A stretch of 64,000 bases of DNA, taken from Dysidea avara. Taxonomy: Eukaryota; Porifera; Demospongiae; Dictyoceratida; Dysideidae. The stretch is taken from positions 15,079,280 to 15,143,279 of the forward strand of contig NC_089280.1 of assembly GCF_963678975.1 (NCBI RefSeq). Direction: 5' to 3'. Below, in pieces: positions 46,831 to 56,631 of the stretch. The notes under the pieces are model-generated. The model searched no databases, was not told the DNA's origin, and saw nothing but the letters and a program-made list of their open reading frames with translations. The position numbers were made by a program, and so were the translations under genes. Each line of letters begins with the position of its first letter. The first letter of the stretch is position 1.

Positions 46831-48720
46831 ATGTCTGAAACGTGTAGTGAAAATGTAAGTATAAAGGCATCTCTGTGTACATATCAAACTTTTTAACTCT
46901 AGGGTCAAAGCTGTTTAATTGTTGGTGATGGCAATTTTTCATTTTCCTTGGCATATTGTAACAAATATCCGTCACGGGTGCTTATAGCATCCTCGCTGGA
47001 GCCACGTGATAAGCTTTTGGCTGATGCTTTTACCGACGAAAACATCAAACAGTTATTAAGGCGATCAGTGACAGTTTTGTACTCTGTTGATGCAACACAT
47101 CTTCATGATATTGTTGAATTAAAAGACAAAAGATTTGACACCATTATATTTAATTTCCCACACTATGGAGGAAAAAGCAATCTTAAATACAACCGACAAT
47201 TGTTAAAGGACTTTTTCACTTCTGCAACAAACTTCATTACACGCAGAGGAAGAATATTGGTGAGCCTGTGTAGAGGTCAAGGAGGTACATCAGCAGATAT
47301 TCCTAAAAGATATGATGACACTTGGAAAATCACAGAGATGGCTGCTTATAGTGGTTTAATGCTGTCTGACATTATACCATTTCATGCTAGTGACTATCCT
47401 GGCTATATTTCCTCTGGTTTGCGTAGCCAGTTAAAGTCATTTATTACTGAAGGAGGCTTAACACACGAGTTTACACTACCCCAGGAAGCCAGTGAGATAA
47501 ACTGGAGAGATTGTATGCATAGTGAAGCTGTTGGGAAAATTTTCATGTGTGCAAAAAGACCTTTGTTGCACCTGTTACCATGGCACCCTGTTTCTCTAAT
47601 TAAACAGCTACTTGTAACTGACTACTTTACATCAATACCTGTAGAAGACTTTACAGGGAGGCCAATCTTGACTGCTGTATCAAGAGATTGTTTACAGCAT
47701 GTAATAACAACATACCCTTGTTATGCCAAGTATATTGACGGTAGTATAGAAGCATTTCCACTTGAACACTTATCCCGGCATAGCAACATATCAAACAGCC
47801 CAGAACACCATACTGCAGAGATATTACCCCCCAGTTTAGAACTACACTTGCCAAATATTATCAACTCCTTTCACATACAGACAGTATCCAGTTTAGATAA
47901 TGCGATGCAGTTGTGTGCAGATAACAGCATTCGTATTACTTTGTATACTGGTCAGGTATACAGAAACACCTCAATATCTCTTGAAATTCATAACCAACCA
48001 GTTACTCATGAATTGATGGGTGTAATTCATACATCACCTTCAGCATCTGCCAGTGTATGCACGAGATTTGTAGAATGGATCAGTAGAAGATTGGAGAGAA
48101 TAGGTGACACTTTTACATGGAAGAACTGTAGTGACCTTGTGAACATGAAAGCTGTGTCACAATATTTATTATCCAGAGATGTCATGATCAGTGTACCTTT
48201 AGTTACCAAGGGATTGTATCATTGCAATGAAGGAGATTATGGAGTTTTTATTGTACATTTGGATGCACTGGCTTGTGCATACTTTGGAATAGAAGACCCT
48301 AGGATGTTGTGGAGCAAAGATAAAAGGTTTTTACATCAGTTTCAGTGTTCTGCTACCGCTCATCAGATCCAGTTCAAAAACTTTTCACTTTCTGCACCAA
48401 ACTATTCACATGATATTTGTTTCTGGGTGCCTTACACTGCTCCAGGCATTGATAAACACATTGAGCAAAGATTAACAGCTTTAGTGCGTAGGGTGTGTGG
48501 TGAAGCAGTCATCTCTTTAACATGCATCAACGTCTGGCATCCACCTATAATGCCTGGAGAAGTATGCCAGAAACTAGGGACAGATGAGGTCATTTCACTT
48601 TGTTATAGAGTAGTGTATGTGGGTATTTCCACTGGACTCAGTAAACCAGAGGCTGCTAGTATGCAGTCACAACTTAGGCTGGCTCTAATGGCCAGTAGTG
48701 TGACATGTAAATTACGATAA
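46831..48720 (+). CDS. FDXACB1: FDXACB1-like: BMT5-type methyltransferase domain plus FDX-ACB domain
   Basis: Two exons: 46831-46854 (MSETCSEN) and 46903-48720, giving 613 residues. The N-terminal domain is a Rossmann methyltransferase of the 25S rRNA uridine-N3 methyltransferase (BMT5) type: motif I LIVGDGNFSFSLAYC at about residues 12-26, then FDTIIFNFPHYGGKS and the RILVSLCRGQ strand. The C-terminal about 90 residues are a ferredoxin-fold anticodon-binding domain like that of phenylalanyl-tRNA synthetase (NYSHDICFWVP, then SLCYRVVYVG). This pairing is the FDXACB1 architecture. The middle (about 200-500) is less conserved. The catalytic role in animals is not settled, and activity is inferred only from the fold. 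The start is chosen because the 8-codon exon joins across a 48-nt intron to complete motif I. Confidence 0.92.
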
Positions 48721-48929
48721 TTGTCATAATGTATAATTCATTTGCAATTTACAGTGGCTAAATTTACTGTACAACTTCTTTATATGTGCACATAGAATTT
48801 GTAACTATACGTAAGGATGGGAACTCGAGCAATTGCAAGCTGGTTATATTTTACACTATAATCTGTACAACACAGTTACAGCATTACTAGTACTGTAGGT
48901 TACAATATTTTCAATATACAGCTAGACAA

Positions 48930-50123
48930 TTACTTATTCACAGTTTTATGATATTCAATTGTGTACTCTTCCATAGACTTCTTCCAAGGACTTGGCTTTT
49001 CCAGTGATAATTCTTTCATAGCTAGGGACCCGTTTATTGTATAGTTTGGCAACTCTAAGAGTGTCTCGCCCAATAAAATATTGGACCTACCATATACGAA
49101 ATTGTTAACACAATTAAGCAACCATTTTGACCACACTGCAAGCCCAGAAATTGATTTGCCAGCATTAAATGAACAGAAATCAGAACAAGTAATGGATTCG
49201 CCAGAAATAAAATATGCTTTTCCAGAAATGTCATTTGTAGAAAGCTTTTTATCAGCAACAATATGTGCCTTGGAAAAATAATCTACTGATATTGCATCTA
49301 AATTGGAATCACCTTTCTTGGCTGAATGACCATAGGTGGACTTAAAGAACATGGGATCAATGCCATAGATGGCACCAGCTCGCAGTGCACATATTAACAA
49401 GCCATCCTGTTTATCGCTCGCCAACAAAAGCTCTTCAGCAGCTGCCATTCCTGCTGCATATCGTGTACAAGGCTTATCTGGGTATGGCAATGTTTCATCA
49501 ATGTTCTCATAATTTCTAAACCTGTCTCCAATCACTGCAGCAACACTGCTTGTATATATCAGTCGTTTCACACCAGCTCTTTGACTAGCTAGAAGAACTT
49601 TCTCAGTTCCCTCTTCACTGACTGACACCAAGTACTTGACATCTGCTGTAGGATCCATGCTAGCAGTATGAAATACCACATCTGCGCCTGCTTCACGTAT
49701 GCCCATCTCTACGTCTTCGACATTCATCAAGTTACATCGTACGTATGAGCGAACTCCTTCTTCACGACAATCCTCATCCGGTAACCTGCGATCTAGTACA
49801 TGCACTTGGTAGGTGCCATCACGTACAAGATGTTTTACCACCCCTCTTCCGACAAATCCTAATCCACCAATGACTATCGCTTTCATCTTGTGTTCTGCGT
49901 CATCTTCACTCTTTTTTACAACAACCCTGCGGTAAACAACTGTAACTTTCTTCCTTATGTTTTTCATCAGGCGAATAGTGATCCATATGAGCATCAGCAG
50001 GATAAAAACATTACCGAAAGAGCTGAAACCCCAACTCCAAGGTCGATATAGCTTTTGGAAAGGATATTCGTTGCTGACAGGACCAGATGGAGCCCTAGAT
50101 CCAGACATGTACGGGCAACCCAT
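48930..50123 (-). CDS. 3-beta-HSD/NSDHL-like short-chain dehydrogenase with altered active site
   Basis: 397 residues from the ATG at 50123; the frame is open above it only back to a possible acceptor at 50169, so a short upstream exon is possible. An N-terminal membrane segment (NVFILLMLIWITIRL) precedes a Rossmann NAD(P)-binding domain (AIVIGGLGFVGRG). The substrate-side serine is present in LIYTSSVA. The YxxxK motif is changed: the family's tyrosine stands in TRYAAGM, but the lysine four residues on is methionine (codon at 49448-49446). The rest follows the 3-beta-hydroxysteroid dehydrogenase/sterol-4-carboxylate decarboxylase pattern (ALRAGAIYG, GKAYFISGE). Known family members are ER or lipid-droplet enzymes of sterol metabolism. 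Loss of the lysine suggests a pseudoenzyme or altered chemistry. Head to head with the METTL25-family gene. Confidence 0.8.
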   Translation of the reverse strand: MGCPYMSGSRAPSGPVSNEYPFQKLYRPWSWGFSSFGNVFILLMLIWITIRLMKNIRKKVTVVYRRVVVKKSEDDAEHKMKAIVIGGLGFVGRGVVKHLVRDGTYQVHVLDRRLPDEDCREEGVRSYVRCNLMNVEDVEMGIREAGADVVFHTASMDPTADVKYLVSVSEEGTEKVLLASQRAGVKRLIYTSSVAAVIGDRFRNYENIDETLPYPDKPCTRYAAGMAAAEELLLASDKQDGLLICALRAGAIYGIDPMFFKSTYGHSAKKGDSNLDAISVDYFSKAHIVADKKLSTNDISGKAYFISGESITCSDFCSFNAGKSISGLAVWSKWLLNCVNNFVYGRSNILLGETLLELPNYTINGSLAMKELSLEKPSPWKKSMEEYTIEYHKTVNK

Positions 50124-50258
50124 TCTGCTACCAAGATCTGACACGACTTCCGCTCCAAAGTCCTGCAAATTCTAATTAATGCTAGTTAGTCTAGTGTGTT
50201 TAGTAGGTGCGCATTTAAACAAGCTAGGATTGGTAAATGTCTTTGCACTGGCTGTGTG
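50124..50258. promoter_or_regulatory. Putative bidirectional promoter, SDR / METTL25-like
   Basis: 135 bp separate the divergent start codons of the SDR (-) and the methyltransferase (+). No TATA box stands out. Inferred from spacing only. Confidence 0.45.
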
Positions 50259-52273
50259 ATGGCTGAAGGAAACTTTATTCAGTTAGAAAGACAAGTAAAT
50301 AAATGTACCAAGGGAGAATTAGAGGAATGGGCTGGGAACTTGTACGAATTTATTAGATCACGTGAGGAGATCTGCACTCGACATATGGTAGATTTCTTCA
50401 TAGATGATGTGTGGAACAAGTTACCACAGAAATGGCGGGACAGTTTGCTCCCTCAGCCTCTACCTGATATATGCAAACTAGCTGTGCAGTGTACCAGGAC
50501 TTCTGTAGCTCAGGATAGTTTAGAGGAATTTTTGCTGCAAGCAAAGAGTTTATGTTTGGCTAAACAATGCAGAGAACGTTCATGCTCAGACAGCGAGCAC
50601 AAGAGATTAGCTTCATTTGCAATGACATCTAAAAAGAGTTATGAAGTGCAGAATATGTCTTGTACAATCACTGACATGTGTAGAGTTAATGGTATTGACC
50701 AGGTAGTTACCTATCTGTTACTGTGATCATCCTATATGTAGTTTCACCAGGTATTGGACTTTGGCAGTGGAAAGGGTTATCTTAGTGAGTACCTGTCAAT
50801 GACTTCAGGCCTACAAGTTGTTGGTATTGATGCAGTAGTGAGCAATGCTGAAGGTGCACATAGAAGAAATTCAAAGATACAAAAGATCTTTAAGGTTGCA
50901 CAAAATATTAACCAAGAGGATTGTGTACACGATAATACAACTACTGGTGTCATTTCAAATGACGTTTCAGCCCCTAGCAACCCACCAAAGGGAGCTAAAC
51001 AGAATTACCTCCCTATAACAAAATGTGTACATGTCGACAATGTGGACATCTTATTAACTGAAGTGGAACAACTGTCTGGTGGACTTTTCATGTCTGCAAA
51101 GGTCAATTTTAACACAGTGGAACCTACCTAGTGGCCAACTTTATTTTAATTTTACAAGTGAGATACTACTTTGACAGTAATTACCTGTCTAATGGTCCAT
51201 GGGTTCCACTGTTTTCATTTTGTTTCCTAAAATACATTTGTGGTTTAGGATTCTATGGTCATTGGACTGCACACTTGTGGTGATTTGTGTAGTAATTTGC
51301 TGAGACTTTTCTGCTCAAGTGATCGGATTAGAGGTATGTGTTGTGTAGGATGTTGCTACCATCACATCACTGAAGCAGGGGATACTGCCAGTGAGTAATG
51401 CCTTTCTTACCAATAAATTTGATTACTTGTAGGTACAGCTTTTGATACTGTTGGGTTTCCATTAAGTTCTTATCTACAGAAGCACTGCTGTAAACTAGGC
51501 CGGAATGCTAGGATGTTAGCTTGTCAGGTCAGTCAAAATCTTTTTAGAGTTGTACATTCAATTTTTTTTATTGGTTTATCAGAGCCTAGAGCGTCAGTCA
51601 ACTAATATTAAACAGTTTGAAGAGTCAATGAAGTCGATCTTCTACAGGACAGTCCTCCAAGTAATTTCACTTGCTTCTGTATGTATGTTTTATGACACCA
51701 TGCCAGGTAATTTTATATCATAAGTTTAAAGTTCATAACTTGAGGTATGTTAACATGGGGTAAGCTGTATGTTATTAATGTATTTAATAGGGATTGTAGC
51801 ATTGGTAAAGTTTTTCAAAAGGACCAGAATTTTGTAGAGTATACAAGACAGGCATTGAGAAAGCTGTCACTTCCTGATGAACAGGTTAGCAGTGCATTCA
51901 TAATTGATGGTGTAAAAAGATCAATGTACACAGCTCACAGATTCAGAAATAAACTCATATTTGTCACAATATGAGAATGATAAAAAACACTTAGTTGCCT
52001 TTCATCAGGTGAGCATGAAATTATAATGAATCAATAGCTCAAGATTTTTTTTTTTTTTGCAGTTGAGAGCAGTCATGGCTCCTTGTATTGAATCTTTGAT
52101 TGCACTTGACCGATTGATGTACTTGAAAGAACAGGTACACACAAGTACACTGTCTTTCTGCAATCACATATGCCTTTTATATTATATAGCCAGCTGTGCG
52201 GACTGCGTGGGTAGAATGCCTATTTGACCCAATAAAATCACCACGATGTTTAACATTACTTGCTTTAAAATAA
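50259..52273 (+). CDS. METTL25/METTL25B-family methyltransferase
   Basis: Exons 50259-50702, 50751-51101, 51249-51390, 51433-51527, 51583-51660, 51707-51744, 51791-51884, 51934-52008, 52063-52134 and 52190-52273 join in frame to 490 residues, between human METTL25B (about 475) and METTL25 (about 600). The SAM-binding motif I is VLDFGSGKGYLSEYL at residues 149-163. Then come GLHTCGDLCSNLLRLF, the family signature VGCCYHHITE, GFPLSSYLQ, RMLACQS and the C-terminal DRLMYLKEQ with ECLFDPIKSPR. N-terminal helices hold DDVWNKLPQKWRD. The substrate in animals is not established by sequence. A 38-nt exon is included. The start at 50259 (MAEGNF) is the first ATG in frame. The stop is 86 bp from the convergent clathrin light chain stop. 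Confidence 0.9.
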
Positions 52274-52358
52274 CATCACAAAGTTCAAATAACAACAATG
52301 TATTGTATAAATGTGCTAGTACTTACAGAAACCTGACTAGAAGAATAGAGTTCTTTAA

Positions 52359-52364
52359 TTTATT
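52359..52364 (-). terminator. Poly(A) signal overlapping the clathrin light chain stop codon
   Basis: On the minus strand AATAAA contains the TAA stop (GAA TAA A). With a convergent gene ending 86 bp away, a very short 3' UTR would be expected. Sequence-based inference. Confidence 0.55.
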
Positions 52365-54759
52365 CATTGCGTTTCAGTGGATGTTGTTTAAGCTGGAGGA
52401 AAATACTTCGCATACGAGACACATCTTTCGTTGCTTTGCTATTCTTGGGATTAAAGTCACACAAGCGAGCTACCCTCTCCCACTCATGTCCAGGTATATC
52501 CTCATCTCTTTCTTCGATAAAAGCTTCTTCAGCAGCTCTAAGTTAAAAAAAAAAAGACGTGTACATATCTTCTACACAACATGAACTAATACCAAACACC
52601 ACAAATAAACAATAGCAGAGGTGTAATCAAATAAATCAATCATCTATATGCTTGTACAATACAAGATCATTTGAAAAATAGTTCTTGTGCTGATTACACT
52701 ATTGCAATGCAATGATTTGGTGCAATGATTAAGCCTGTATTGAAGCAGATCAATTAATGGAACACCCACCACTTGACTTTTTAAATAGATAAGTATAAAC
52801 TGATAAGGAGCTCATGGGTTTATGATCAGGTGCACCGTGTAGTGTGGCACATGGCCCAGATACACAATTCATTCATAAAATACTTTGCATAAATTGGCAT
52901 CTGGTGTTAATGCCTGATGCAATTCCTAAAGTACCTGACACAGTAGGATGGTAATACTGTACCTATTTGTAGCTTTAGTTGCTTGAAGTTGTTCATCACT
53001 ATGTTTATACCAGTCAGCTAATTCTTTCTTAGCTTGTTCCCCCAATTCTTCAATAGCAGTAGTTTCTTCTGAATCTTTCTTAGCCAACATGGCTGTATGC
53101 TCTGCCCTCCACTTCCTAAATAATGCACACCCAAAATTAATCAAGGGTTGCATTTTTAATATGGCAAATACAAGTTACAGTCAATTTCCAGTTGGTTGTC
53201 TGTGTAAATCCAAATGCAAAAATCACACTGCCAGGGGTGGTTTAAACTTCAAGGCTACTGATCCCATGGGCTAATTTTCAAGCATAAGACTTTTTTTGTG
53301 AATTTGTTTCCCTGGTCAACCAACCCAAAATCAACTGTAGAGATACAGTGAAACCCTACAAACCCGACTGTGCCATTGATTTTTTTTCTAAGAGTAAACT
53401 ACCTTAATAATCCAACCTGGTATGCTTCACATGATGCTAATTTGCTGCATAACAACAACAGTAACTACTCCTTCGTGTGTCTGTGTACACACTATGATTT
53501 GCCTACACAAACATTCATGCATTATCCACCAGATATTTTTCGTCATTGGATTATCCTAAATCATGATTCCATGGTAAAAGAACTAGTCAAATGTAAGAGA
53601 ATAGTGTTCTTCTACAATGGTATCCACTACAAACTCTGTAAAGCATTGACATTCTATTACAAGGACTGTATGCCAATTGTAAATACATTTTATATATACA
53701 TTTCCAATCCATGTACAACGTATATTTATCCATGACCCAACACAAATTTTGGGCAACAACGAGTGTGAGGTTCCACTGTATAAAGAATATAATAGGCAAG
53801 TTTATATTGTTAGCACAAGTTAAAGCCTCATATTAGACACAATAAATGCTACCAATTGAGGTAGTTATCAAGTACTGTTAATTTTGCACCACTGTTAAAA
53901 TCACTACAGCCACAACAATACTGTAGGACTATGCTATGGTGCAAAAGTACAACTTACTCAGTGAAACACCCTGTGTATCAAGGACAACAATCAAGTCTAC
54001 TGATTATTTGACTTTCCCTGGTCAGAGGGACTTTGGGACCATTACCAAGTATCCAGATTATGCATGCGTCCTCATTTTCAATTTGTCAACATTAACAGGT
54101 TCCTCTTGTAATTCTATTCACACAAACACATGATAAAGGGGTAGCCACATAAAGTAACAATGGCTAGGGATTATATAGAATTGGTAAGATTATTCTGCAC
54201 TCAAGTCACACAATCTGGTGGCCAGTAAAAGAGGAAATCAAGCATCTCAGAAAATCAACTGATTGTCAAAAGGTCAAAGTGACCCAAACCAATGGTACCA
54301 CCCCTTGAAATACAGCACAATTACCGTACTGTATACATTCTGGTTCAGCATTAAAAGTATCAGCTTGTGTAATTGCTGCATAAGGATCACTCTCTTCAAG
54401 TTCTATAGGCTCTGCTGAATCTATGTTCTATAGCAGAAAATTATAATTATTTTTTGAAGAACTTGGCATTTCCTCACGGTCTCTCCAAGAAGTTCGCCGG
54501 TATCAGGTAAACCACCACCCATTTTGTAACCAACTTCTCCGGTAAATCCACTTACCGCCTAAAAACATAGATGGTTACAAAGTATAAAAGTGCATGAAGG
54601 GTGGTTCTATTTAATGCTTACGTTCACACTACCGGGAGTAAATCCTAACGAATCTTCTCCGAGATCACCTAATTCATCCTGCTCTCTTTGAAGAAACGCT
54701 GCCGCTGGGTCATCAATGGGAGCTTCATCAAACGTCGGTGCTTGTCCAGTCTCGTCCAT
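52360..54759 (-). CDS. CLTA: Clathrin light chain
   Basis: Regulatory subunit of the clathrin triskelion; binds heavy chain and Hip1-type proteins on coated vesicles. Exons (minus): 54759-54622, 54558-54478, 54427-54337, 53115-52963, 52537-52360. The N-terminus has the DDPAAAFLQREQDELGDL block that precedes the conserved acidic region, then SDPYAAITQADTFNAEPE. The heavy-chain-binding helix reads WRAEHTAMLAKKDSEE then ELADWYKHSDEQLQATKATN. The C-terminus is GHEWERVARLCDFNP and DVSRMRSIFLQLKQHPL. The phases of 54337 and 53115 do not match, and the family's SIRK residues are missing there, so a microexon of 7 nt (or another length one more than a multiple of three) is expected but was not found. 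Both vertebrate paralogues derive from one invertebrate gene, so the symbol is approximate. No brain-type insert. Confidence 0.93.
53345..53780. mobile_element. CAGTGAAACC MITE, copy 2, in a clathrin light chain intron
   Basis: Begins TACAGTGAAACCCT and ends AGGTTCCACTGTA, inverted repeats like those at 19500-19670. A TA at each outer edge suits a mariner-like target. Confidence 0.55.
53956..54105. mobile_element. CAGTGAAAC MITE, copy 3, in a clathrin light chain intron
   Basis: Starts CTCAGTGAAACACCCTGTGT and ends TTAACAGGTTCCTCTTG; internal GGGACTTTGGGACC and TCCTCATTTTCAA words are shared with copy 1. The ends are more diverged. Confidence 0.5.
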
Positions 54760-54822
54760 TTTTACCTCTTAAAAGAATCCGTCACGTGATTTCACTTCCT
54801 ATTCTTTCACGTGTTTGTCGCG
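54760..54822. promoter_or_regulatory. Putative bidirectional promoter, clathrin light chain / RPS18
   Basis: 63 bp separate divergent start codons. CACGTG-type words (TCACGTGAT, TCACGTGTT) and a pyrimidine-rich CTTCCTATTCTTTC stretch lie between; the latter would suit a ribosomal protein gene transcription start. Inference from spacing and motif. Confidence 0.5.
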
Positions 54823-55622
54823 ATGGTAAGTGTCCTTTATTTTATCCGTCCATCACAATCTTGTTTGATTGTAGCAGCAGTTGTAACTAACATGAATATC
54901 GTGAGTGTAGCTTTCTTTTATAGGCGATGGTAATTCCGGAGGGGTTCCAGCACATTTTGCGTGTGTTGGGTACTAACATTGATGGAAAGCAGAAAACTAT
55001 GTTTGCCCTTACAGCTATCAAGGTATAGTATAAAAGTTAATGATATTTTCATTTCAAGTGTGTAGTCATCTTCTCACAATTGTTTTCAATGTTACTTCTA
55101 TTTAATCCACACCACAGGGTGTTGGGCGTAGGTACGCTAATGTAGTGTGCAAGAAAGCTGATGTGGATATGAACAAAAGGGCTGGTGAATTAAGTGAAGA
55201 AGAGGTGAGTAGCTTTGCATGCATATGTACTACCTTGCATTGTGCCTTTATTATAGGTTGAACGTCTAATCACCATCATGCAGAACCCGCGACAGTACAA
55301 GATTCCAGACTGGTTCCTAAATAGACAGAAAGATATCAGAGATGGAAGATACTCACAGGTTGATAAACTAATAAACTAAAAGTACTTACAGGTACATGCC
55401 CCTTAGGTAATAGCAAATCAGCTAGACCACAAGCTACGTGAAGATCTAGAGAGACTTAAGAAGATAAGGGCACATCGAGGTCTACGTCATTACTGGGGGT
55501 GAGATGCTACCAATCTAGTTACTTATTATTGGTTTTGATTTTGTAGCCTCCGGGTACGTGGGCAGCATACAAAGACCACTGGCAGAAAAGGACGTACAGT
55601 GGGTGTCTCAAAGAAGAAGTAG
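54823..55622 (+). CDS. RPS18: 40S ribosomal protein S18
   Basis: Component of the small ribosomal subunit head (uS13 family), contacting P-site tRNA and 5S/uL5 bridges. Exons: 54823-54825 (ATG alone), 54924-55022, 55118-55204, 55257-55358, 55407-55498, 55547-55622. They give 152 residues, exactly the human length. Near-invariant blocks include [71 protein letters not shown] and the basic tail [14 protein letters not shown] poly(A) signal AATAAA lies at 55754-55759. The first coding exon is just the start codon, so the intron interrupts immediately after ATG. Identity is certain. Confidence 0.98.
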
Positions 55623-56631
55623 AATTGACTCAATTTTGATGCTATTGTTATATTTCCAAGTCATGTTGGAATTATAATGTCTGACCTGGTCTATTGGTAG
55701 TGGGCTATATATGTGTGTGCAAAGACTAGCAACTGTGTCCTATGGCTTCCGTGAATAAAATTATGTGTTATATGAAGCTGTAAAACCAACAGTGATACTG
55801 TTCTCCACCTGATGAATAACACTGTTGTAGTTAAGACATTGAACTTCTTTATAGTGCAAATCTGAGTGAAATCCTTTGAAGTATGTACAATTTATGGTGT
55901 GGTTACAAAACACTAATTTTAACACTAAAATTGATTCTCCTACAGCCAACTGTGAAACTCCCAAAAAATTCTTGCAGTGGCTTGTAATAACATAATCTTT
56001 GAAAGTATGGAAACAGGTTTTTAGGTATGACTACTATGGCTTCGAAAGAGGAGATAATAGAAAATATGAAGAGTTCAATAGCTCAATTAATAAAATACTT
56101 CAAAAAATTACTTCCATACTTGTTACATACATAGTTAGGTAGCAGATGACAAAGTTTAAGAAGCGTAGAATTAAAACTGAGGCTAGATCCAAAATTTGCA
56201 CAATTCTCATTCTTTAGGTCTAAAATACTAAATTGAGTCATAAAGTCAGTACTTCTAACTGGAGATGGTGATTTTTAATTACCACAAACACAACTGATGC
56301 AAAAGGGGATGGAAAGCAAGCACAGATCAATGAAAACCAAGATTTTGCATGTGAAGCCATAAGAACTAGTAGCGTGCCCCCTTAAGCCTAGAATGAACTG
56401 TGGCGCATTCTTTGGTCCCACCATCTATCTGTGTATAAAATGTTTTCTAATAGTGGGAAAATAGCTAGCCTCCAATGTGGATGTCCTTTGGACCTCTCAA
56501 ATGTGTTGGATTCATTCATATTGTGTAACTGTATGTTGTTACAGTAACTGCATTTTGAGCACCAATTGTGACCATGTACAGGCCTGGTGGTATAAGTATT
56601 ATTTCCATCTGCATACGTTTGACGCAAAATG
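55623..56631. other. Intergenic gap between RPS18 and RABGEF1
   Basis: Holds the RPS18 3' UTR and poly(A) signal (55754-55759). The rest is AT-rich with no ORF I can support. It separates two convergent genes. Confidence 0.5.

Noticed and set aside
50124-50168. Extension of the SDR upstream to 50168
   Set aside because: The codon there is TTG, not ATG, and sits at a splice-acceptor-like CAG; start 50123 is used unless an upstream exon is shown.
51334-51348. A 15-nt GT...AG 'intron' in the METTL25-like gene
   Set aside because: Too short to splice; reading through keeps the frame and yields VGCCYHH, the family signature.
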